Of a stretch of 64,000 nucleotides of DNA, positions 58,036 through 64,000 are shown piece after piece. The first letter of the stretch is position 1; each line of letters begins with the position of its first letter. The DNA lies in the NCBI RefSeq assembly GCF_003945595.2, contig NW_024105098.1:558001-622000 (forward strand). Direction: 5' to 3'. The stretch is from Pipra filicauda (taxonomy: Eukaryota; Chordata; Aves; Passeriformes; Pipridae). The position numbers and the translations under genes are program-made. The notes under the pieces are model-generated. The model had not been told where the DNA came from. It saw only the letters and a program-made list of their open reading frames with translations, and made no database searches.

Positions 58036-60587
58036 ACCGGGAGGGCCCGGGGGGTCCGCTGGGCTCGGGACCTCCCCGTCTGACCCTCTTCGTTACCGGC
58101 AGCCCCCCCGGTGCCTCTTCGCTCCTCCGCGTTAAGCCCCGTGTCTCATCCGATCTGCCTCGCCCCACCATGCCTCTTGTCCCCGAGTCCCCGCTCGGTG
58201 CCTCTTGTCCCACATCACCACCCGCTGCTACTTTGCTTCTCGCCTGTACTCCCGATGCGTAATCGCCGGTCTCGCCTCGTACCCCCCTTCTCCTCCCCCG
58301 TCAACCTCTCTCATCTCTCAGGCAGCGATCAACCCTGTGCGCCTCTTTTCTGACGCTTCCCCATCCGTTTGGATTAAAAAAGGGGTAAATGCTTAGGTTT
58401 CTGAGGGCGTTTCCTCCCAAGTGTGAAAACAAACAGGCCTGGAAGATAGGAAATGGTTTGGAAACGAACACTGAAGGCACGAGCAGATGTGCTTGTCCGA
58501 GACAATAAAATGGATTTGGGTCCAATAAAGCACCTGAGTATGACTATTAAATACATACGTGTATGAAATTGTGGTACATGAACATACGGTGTGTGAGAGG
58601 CAAAGCAACAGCTTTGTGATTAATGGTCACTCCCTGCAGTGATTGATAACCTAAATTTCATGGTTTCTCTGAGTTTTCTATTCACATTGGGGGCTGTGGA
58701 CTTGTGCTCCTTTCACGATGCCAAGAGCTGTTTCATGCCCTGGCTTTGCTGAAGGTTTAGCTGTCTCTGTTGGTCATTTATCAGGTATATTTAAAAAAAG
58801 GTAGGCTTTGATGTCATGCTGTGCATATGGAAAGCTGGAAGGTGGGGCTGGGGGAAGACCTGTTCAAGTTAAAGGTCAGCAAAAGATGAAATGGAGATAA
58901 CTGAGAGGAAACCCCCTGAATTTTGAAATCAGAAGGAGTAAATGTGGAGAACAAGCCTCCAAGAGCATCAGTAGGTGCATGAGGAAGGTGAGCAGAACCA
59001 GAACTGCTGATTGAAGACCCTTTCAGTCTTTTATTCCCCTAATTTGACTGTGGTCATCAGATATTTGCAGCTCCCCTGCCGCTTCCAAACCTAAAACACC
59101 CCACTTTGCACCATGTCAACTTGTAATTGCTGCTCCCTGTTTAGCAGCTGGATGATGAAAAACTGGCAAGTTGGGACTGTGGGATATTAAATTCCATTAT
59201 TGTGCCATCAGGATCACAAAGATCTTGCTGCAAAGACTGGGAAAACAATGAGGTTCTTGCCACATCTGACTATGCCTTGACTCTGCCTTACTGACAGATT
59301 TTTACTGTTCTTAGTTTTCCCTTTTCCTGTTGCACTGTCCCTCCCCATGCCCAGAGAGTGCTGGGACAGAGAGCATTGGAGGTTTTAATGAGGCTAATTC
59401 CACCAGTGTTAATCAGTTAACCAGTCTGGGATAAACACAGAGCGGTAGTTATTAAGCCAGCAGCCTTGGAATGCTTTCCAAAGCAGAGCTGGGGCATTTT
59501 GCCATTGGATATTTGCCCTGAAGCTATTCTGAGTGGGTTTAGGAACAAAAAAGAGACCAGGGCACAAAGGCCAGGCAACAGCAATGAGGATTTCACCACA
59601 GGGAGGGTCACTGCCATCCAGGTCCATCTGAAACCCAACAGTTTATTGCATGACCTGCAGCTGAATGGAGGGCAGGGGGTGTTTGGGGTGAAAACAGGGC
59701 AGAAAAACTTAGCTGAGGCATTAGTTCATCCTGCTCTGCTTCCTACAGAATGCTCCTGTTGCAAGGGAGGCTGTCCTAAGGGACGGAAGAGATGCAGAAC
59801 CAAGTTAGAAAAAAACCAAGCCACCCTAAAAACAAACGTTGAAATTAAACTTAAAAGCTTGATTTTTTTTTTTAATAAATACAGTATTTGCTTAAAATAT
59901 AGAATAAAATTACGAATAACAACATAATAACGTTTGGTCACTTCTCTGGTGTTAGGATATTGGGAGGGTGGGAAAGGAGGAGGAAGAGAACACAGACAGT
60001 AAGAGGTGATGAGGAAACATGGATGTTCCCAGCAAAACCCAGAGGTAATAGCAGCCACAGCAATGCCCGTGGGCAAATGGAATGTCTGGCTCTCAGGACC
60101 AGGTGTTCAACCCCCAGCACCAAAATCTGGGGACTGACATGAAGATCTGAATTTGAAGGAAAGGGGAAGGAACTGCAAGTCATGAGTTTTTGGCTGTCAG
60201 ATCTGTTTTTTCAGTGGTAGGAGGGGAACCTCACTTTGCTCCTTGAATTCTGCCCTCGTTAAGCTGCTGCCTGATCCTCAGCAGTGGAGAAAGAGAAGAC
60301 AGAGTTTAAACTAGTTATCCCCCCAGCCAGTTTTTGGTCAGTGGGGTTCCCAGAGGCTCAATGTGCTTCCCATCTTTCCTATTCCTCCATGGAAAACAAG
60401 GAGGGAGAAACCCTACCAAAAATTTTGTAACAAACTTATTTACGTGACAAGCTTAACGTATTTACATGAAAAACTTAATGTTTTAAGGCCAATGAGAATT
60501 CTGTCTCAAAACTATGTAGAAGAAATCAGGCTTTATCCAAAAAAGGAGCACTTCAAGTGTAGAAAGGAAGGATAACATTGCAGGTTG
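58036..60587. other. Intergenic / FBXL12 3' flank
   Basis: The first 350 bp are CpG-rich without a recognised gene. The rest is AT-richer. It probably includes the FBXL12 3' UTR on the minus strand, with possible minus signals at 59869 (ATTAAA) and 59642 (AATAAA). Open frames at 59409-60183 on both strands have no recognisable domain. Confidence 0.55.
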
Positions 60588-61361
60588 TCAAGGAGTGTGA
60601 GATATGGCGCAATGTGGAAAATTCTCCTGAATTTTATGGAGGACTTCATCTTCAAAGCAAGTTCCGCCTAATTTGAGGTGGTTCAGGCGAGGCAGCACTT
60701 GCAACAAAGCAATAACAGTACCAAGGGAGACCAAATCATAGAGGTCGAGGCACAGGGTCTCCAGGTGCTCCAGTGTTGCAATAGAAACCAGCCCCCTGTT
60801 TGTCAGGAAGTAGGCATTGCTGATTTCCAGGTAGCGGAGCTGCTTCATGTGGCGCCCAATGAATACCATGGCAGCATCACCGATGATGCAGTGGCGGAGA
60901 ATCAGGCGTTCCAGCTCTTCCAGGTGTGGAGCTGCTGCTTGGATCCCCATATCAGTGATGCGGTAGGTGCCACAAAGGCTCAGTGTCTTCAGGTGGTTCT
61001 GTGAGGAAATGTCAAGAAGGTGATGGTCAGAAAAGGTGGGAATGCTGTGGATAGCAAGGTGTTGTACCTGTGGTGGTGGCACCAAAGGGGAGACGCAGAA
61101 CCAGGCATCGGGAATGTCGCAGAGGTTCAGCTCCAGTGTGGTGACAGAAGAGGGGATGCTCTCGTAAGGGACGTGGCGGAGGTCTGTCTCGGTCAGGCAC
61201 AGGCGGTGGAGCTGGGGACAGTGCTTGCGGAGGGCAGCCAGCAGTGCCGGGGAGAGGAGCCGCTGCTTGCCGAGGGAGCGGGGCGTGCCCCGCATCCGCA
61301 GGCTGCACAGGCTGTCAGGGAGGCGGTGGCGGACCAGGTGCCACAGGGTGCGGCGGGTGAT
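60588..61361 (-). CDS. FBXL12: FBXL12 exon 3 (LRR domain)
   Basis: Encodes 257 residues with the leucine-rich repeats and the stop. The acceptor is CCCCGCAG before ATC ACC CGC. The first part is duplicated at 57600-57860. Confidence 0.88.
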   Translation of the reverse strand: MTRRTLWHLVRHRLPDSLCSLRMRGTPRSLGKQRLLSPALLAALRKHCPQLHRLCLTETDLRHVPYESIPSSVTTLELNLCDIPDAWFCVSPLVPPPQVQHLAIHSIPTFSDHHLLDISSQNHLKTLSLCGTYRITDMGIQAAAPHLEELERLILRHCIIGDAAMVFIGRHMKQLRYLEISNAYFLTNRGLVSIATLEHLETLCLDLYDLVSLGTVIALLQVLPRLNHLKLGGTCFEDEVLHKIQENFPHCAISHTP

Positions 61362-61802
61362 CTGCGGGGGGAAAGGGCCTGGCTGCAGGGGGTGGGCCGG
61401 GAGAGGGGCACCCCTGCCCGCGGGGGGTGATCCCCCCGTTCCCCTCAGCTCCTGCCCGCGGGGGGTGATCCCCCCGTTCCCCTCAGCTCCTGCCCGCGGG
61501 GGGTGATCCCCCCGTTCCCCTCAGCTCCTGCCCACAGCGGTGGGACGGGCGGCCCGTACCCGGTGAGGGCTCAGATCCACATGTGTCCAGACCGCTCGGT
61601 CCTGCGCCAGCTGTTGCCACCGCCGGCAGACCCTGCGGGGAGGCGATCAGCCGTCAGCGCCGGGGCGGGGAGGCGGAAGGCGGCCGGTGCCGGCGCCGGG
61701 GGGGCCCTACCTGGCCGCTCGCAGCCGGTCCCGCAGCGGCAGCAGCGCCAGGACCTGCAGCAGCACCGAGTCGGGCAGGGGCGGCCGCGCCGCCTCCGCC
61801 AT
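60588..61802 (-). CDS. FBXL12: FBXL12-type F-box/leucine-rich repeat protein
   Basis: F-box proteins hold substrates on SCF (SKP1-CUL1) ubiquitin ligases. Mammalian FBXL12 is tied to turnover of cell-cycle and metabolic proteins. Three exons (61802-61711, 61632-61560, 61361-60588) splice in phase to 312 aa; the mammalian protein is about 326. Residues 1-45 form the F-box: LPDSVLLQVLALLPLRDRLR, then RVCRRWQQLAQDRAVWTHVD. Leucine-rich repeats follow from about residue 68, including LHRLCLTETDLRHVP, LKTLSLCGTYRITDMGIQ and LETLCLDLYDLVSLG, ending CAISHTP. All splice sites are GT-AG; introns are 78 and 198 bp. The start is the first ATG, inside a CAAGATGGCGG motif. An FBXL12-like paralogue specific to birds is the main alternative name. 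Confidence 0.85.
61426..61533. repeat. 38-bp tandem repeat in FBXL12 intron 2
   Basis: GGTGATCC recurs at 61426, 61464 and 61502. The unit and copy number match those at 57922-58035. The repeat fills over half of this 198-bp intron. Confidence 0.9.
61560..61632 (-). CDS. FBXL12: FBXL12 exon 2 (end of F-box)
   Basis: 73 nt; completes an Arg codon and encodes VCRRWQQLAQDRAVWTHVDL then SPHR. The acceptor is CCCCGCAG and the donor GTACGG. Confidence 0.85.
61711..61802 (-). CDS. FBXL12: FBXL12 exon 1 (start of F-box)
   Basis: 92 nt encoding MAEAARPPLPDSVLLQVLAL then LPLRDRLRAA, the first F-box helices. The donor is GTAGGG, phase 2. Confidence 0.85.
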
Positions 61803-61806
61803 CTTG
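61797..61806 (-). promoter_or_regulatory. FBXL12: YY1-type motif over the FBXL12 start codon
   Basis: CAAGATGGCGG on the minus strand contains the initiator ATG. This pattern is common in TATA-less CpG-island genes with short 5' leaders. Confidence 0.45.
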
Positions 61807-61857
61807 GCCGTTACCAACAACAGCCCCGGCGCGGCCGTTGCGGCGGTTCCGCGTCAC

Positions 61858-61928
61858 TGCCGGGCAGAGCGGGCAGAGCGGGCAGAGCGGGCAGGGCGGG
61901 CAGGGCGGGCAGGGCGGGCAGAGCGGGG
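61858..61928. repeat. 10-bp tandem repeat upstream of FBXL12
   Basis: About seven head-to-tail units of GGGCAGAGCG or GGGCAGGGCG, starting some 55 bp upstream of the FBXL12 ATG within its CpG-rich promoter region. Confidence 0.9.
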
Positions 61929-64000
61929 CCCTCCGGCGGGTACCGGCAGGGCGCGGGGGCCGCGGGGTTGGGGCTGGGGCACCTCTCGGGGTGTGGGAAA
62001 CAGCAGATCTGGAACTTGGCCTCCCACTGCCTGGGAGATGCTCTTAGCAGCAGATGGCCACTTCTCCCAGTCGGACCTCTGGCTTACCTACCAGAGCGCG
62101 GGAGGGTTTTGCAGGCATCCAAGACCAGTTTCACAAAGGCGCCCTTATTATTTCAGAGAGAAGGTCAGGTCCGTGACTGTTCTCAGTGCTGGGTTCTCAA
62201 GCCTATGCACAGTTTGCTGTGAACTCCCCTTGACATCTTACTTTCCGTGTTCACTTATTGGCTTCTAATTCAGCTCTGCACAGTCACGTGCCAGAGCCAG
62301 AGCCACATCTCGGCTGCTTCAGGTGCTCAGCAGATCAGGGTTGAACGGTTCATCTGCTTTGGCTTTATGCTGATAGCCGTTGGCATTGTAATTCAAAGGT
62401 AGCAGATTCCATAAGCCATAAAAATCCTTTAGGAACTGCTTTTGTTATTTAACTTGCCAAGAAAAAGTATTTTAAGATTCCTTGCTTGAGGCTGAGGGTG
62501 GCATTCCCCTGTGGAACACAGCCCTTGGAAAGCACATGCCCCTTGGAAACCAGAGGAAAACCTCTGACCTGAGCTGTTTTCCCCAAGCCAGTGAGCACTG
62601 CTCAGTGTTTCCCCCTCCACTGAGCACTGCTCCCAGGGCTGGCACCACCTCCCAGGGCTGGCACCACCTCCACTCCAGAGCAGGCAGTGCTCGACATGCT
62701 GGAACTGCTGTGACTGCACTGAAAACCAAGCAGGAGGTGGGAGTAGCTGGCTCTTTCCCCCCATCCGGTCCAGTAGGCACAACCCTCTGAGAGGCATTTA
62801 TTTATAAATAAATAGCATAATTTATTCTACTTGTCTGAGGATGGAGGGATCCCTGTGTTCAGAGCTACTTGGACGATATTCAAGTAAGCAGGATTTTATA
62901 GAGTTTGTAAGCAGAATGTTCTCAGAGCACAAAAAGCAGGGCTCTTTTGGGTTTAAGTGCTCTTTGGAGCTTGATCTGTACTCAAGCTTCGTGTCCTGAA
63001 AGCTCTTTTCGGGGTTACTCTTAGAACAACTATTCTTTTCCCTGGATAAAATGGTTTGAATTTCATATGATGGTGTGCAACTTCTAAGAGGAAAACACAG
63101 GACCTACTGTATGTGGTTTAAATGTCATTTTTTTACTTCCCAGCATCTTCCATCTCTTGTTTAGGCATTCACGCTTCAACATGCACTTGCTCCAGAGTAA
63201 ATCAATGCTGTTCTTCCTATTAAGTGACCCAGACCAATCATCCTGAACCTTGGAAATAAATAGTTTACATCTATTTTAAAATTTAGCAAATAATAATTTC
63301 AAAATTATTTTGATTGCATCTTTATCTTTTTAATCTTTTATCACACAGAAAGACCATGTTACCCAAAAAGCACATCTGAGCTGCCCACAACTATGTCACT
63401 AGGCTATGGCTGACAAATCAGGAGCATAGCCAGTAAAACTCATCAGTGCTTAGGCAGCCCTTCCATCATCTAGACTACACAATTCTAGAATTTCCACTGC
63501 ATCTGCTTTTTTTTTTTTTTTGGTTCAGAGACAGGGAAAAGAATTAAATTAGCACTGCTATCTCCCAGTTCTGTAATGACTCTTGGAGTTTTTGGGACGT
63601 ATGCCTTGATCAAGAGCGGGGGCGTAATGGGATCACATTTAGTTTTGGAGTAAAGCTGGAAGTTGTTCACATTCCTTATACAGGCCTCACTAGCTCAGGA
63701 GAAAAGTGCAAACTGGTAAGATGAAAACGGGGTGACCAACATCCAACTCATTCCTCTTCTTTTTCATGACTGTGGTGTATGATTTCAATGCAATGTCCTC
63801 TCCTTCTTGAAAGGCTCCGTAGATCAAGGTTTATATGCACTTATTCCAAAATGCTTTTTCAAACTACTTCCTAGTTATAGCTGCCACTCTTTTTTCTCTC
63901 ACTCACAACAGCTGCTATCCAGATGTTTGTTCCTGTTGCATCCACAGGAGTTGTTCATGTTTCAGATGGAGTCAGGGACAAAACTAAGTTTCACAAGGCA
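61929..64000. other. Intergenic, no recognised gene
   Basis: GC falls quickly after 62000. A 20-bp direct duplication (CCCAGGGCTGGCACCACCTC) lies at about 62632-62671, and a T17 run near 63509. Open frames near 61583-62268 are GC-rich chance frames crossing the 10-bp repeat. Nothing else is recognised. Confidence 0.6.

Noticed and set aside
59409..60183. Overlapping frames of 80-150 codons on both strands between the FBXL12 copies
   Set aside because: No recognisable motif; probably the FBXL12 3' flank.
61583..62268. 154- to 239-codon + strand frames across the FBXL12 promoter
   Set aside because: Antisense to FBXL12 exons 1-2 and driven by the 10-bp repeat.

Overview
This 64-kb window is vertebrate nuclear DNA, almost certainly from a bird. 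Genes have canonical GT-AG introns, CpG-rich promoters and AT-rich introns, and the recognisable transposons are CR1-type LINEs with the avian CR1 3' tail (repeats of ATTCTATG). The species cannot be fixed from the sequence alone.

Positions 1-52.5k (+ strand) hold most of WDR33, the CPSF subunit that recognises the AAUAAA polyadenylation signal. Twenty coding exons (662-49588) splice into one open frame of 1,246 codons including the stop. Only the N-terminal exon(s) lie outside. The exons encode the end of the N-terminal region, a seven-repeat WD40 propeller, a conserved linker, a collagen-like Gly-Pro-Gln exon of 1,029 nt, and an Arg/Gly-rich tail. A 25.4-kb intron (4334-29730) splits the propeller. 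A 5'-truncated CR1 with a 442-codon reverse-transcriptase frame lies in a later intron, and two short CR1 tails occur elsewhere. Two introns carry candidate premature polyadenylation sites.

At 53.3-54.0k (- strand) is the intronless gene SFT2D3 (vesicle traffic, four-helix SFT2 family). It is tail-to-tail with WDR33 and has a CpG-island promoter with a YY1-type motif and a 10-codon upstream ORF.

Positions 55.2-61.8k form a rearranged, GC-rich block. On the - strand it holds the last two exons of a cytochrome b561-family gene with two frameshifts. Next comes a local satellite of ~165-190-bp monomers in two opposed halves (55.83-56.67k and 56.70-57.55k). A truncated, internally deleted but otherwise near-identical duplicate of an FBXL12 segment follows (57.55-58.03k). 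The apparently intact three-exon FBXL12-type F-box/LRR gene (312 aa) lies at 60588-61802. The inverted satellite abutting a recent partial gene duplicate is the most unusual structure here. The last 2 kb shows no gene I can recognise.

Functionally, WDR33 belongs to mRNA 3'-end formation, SFT2D3 to Golgi/endosome membrane traffic, and FBXL12 to SCF ubiquitin ligases. They are neighbours, not a pathway.
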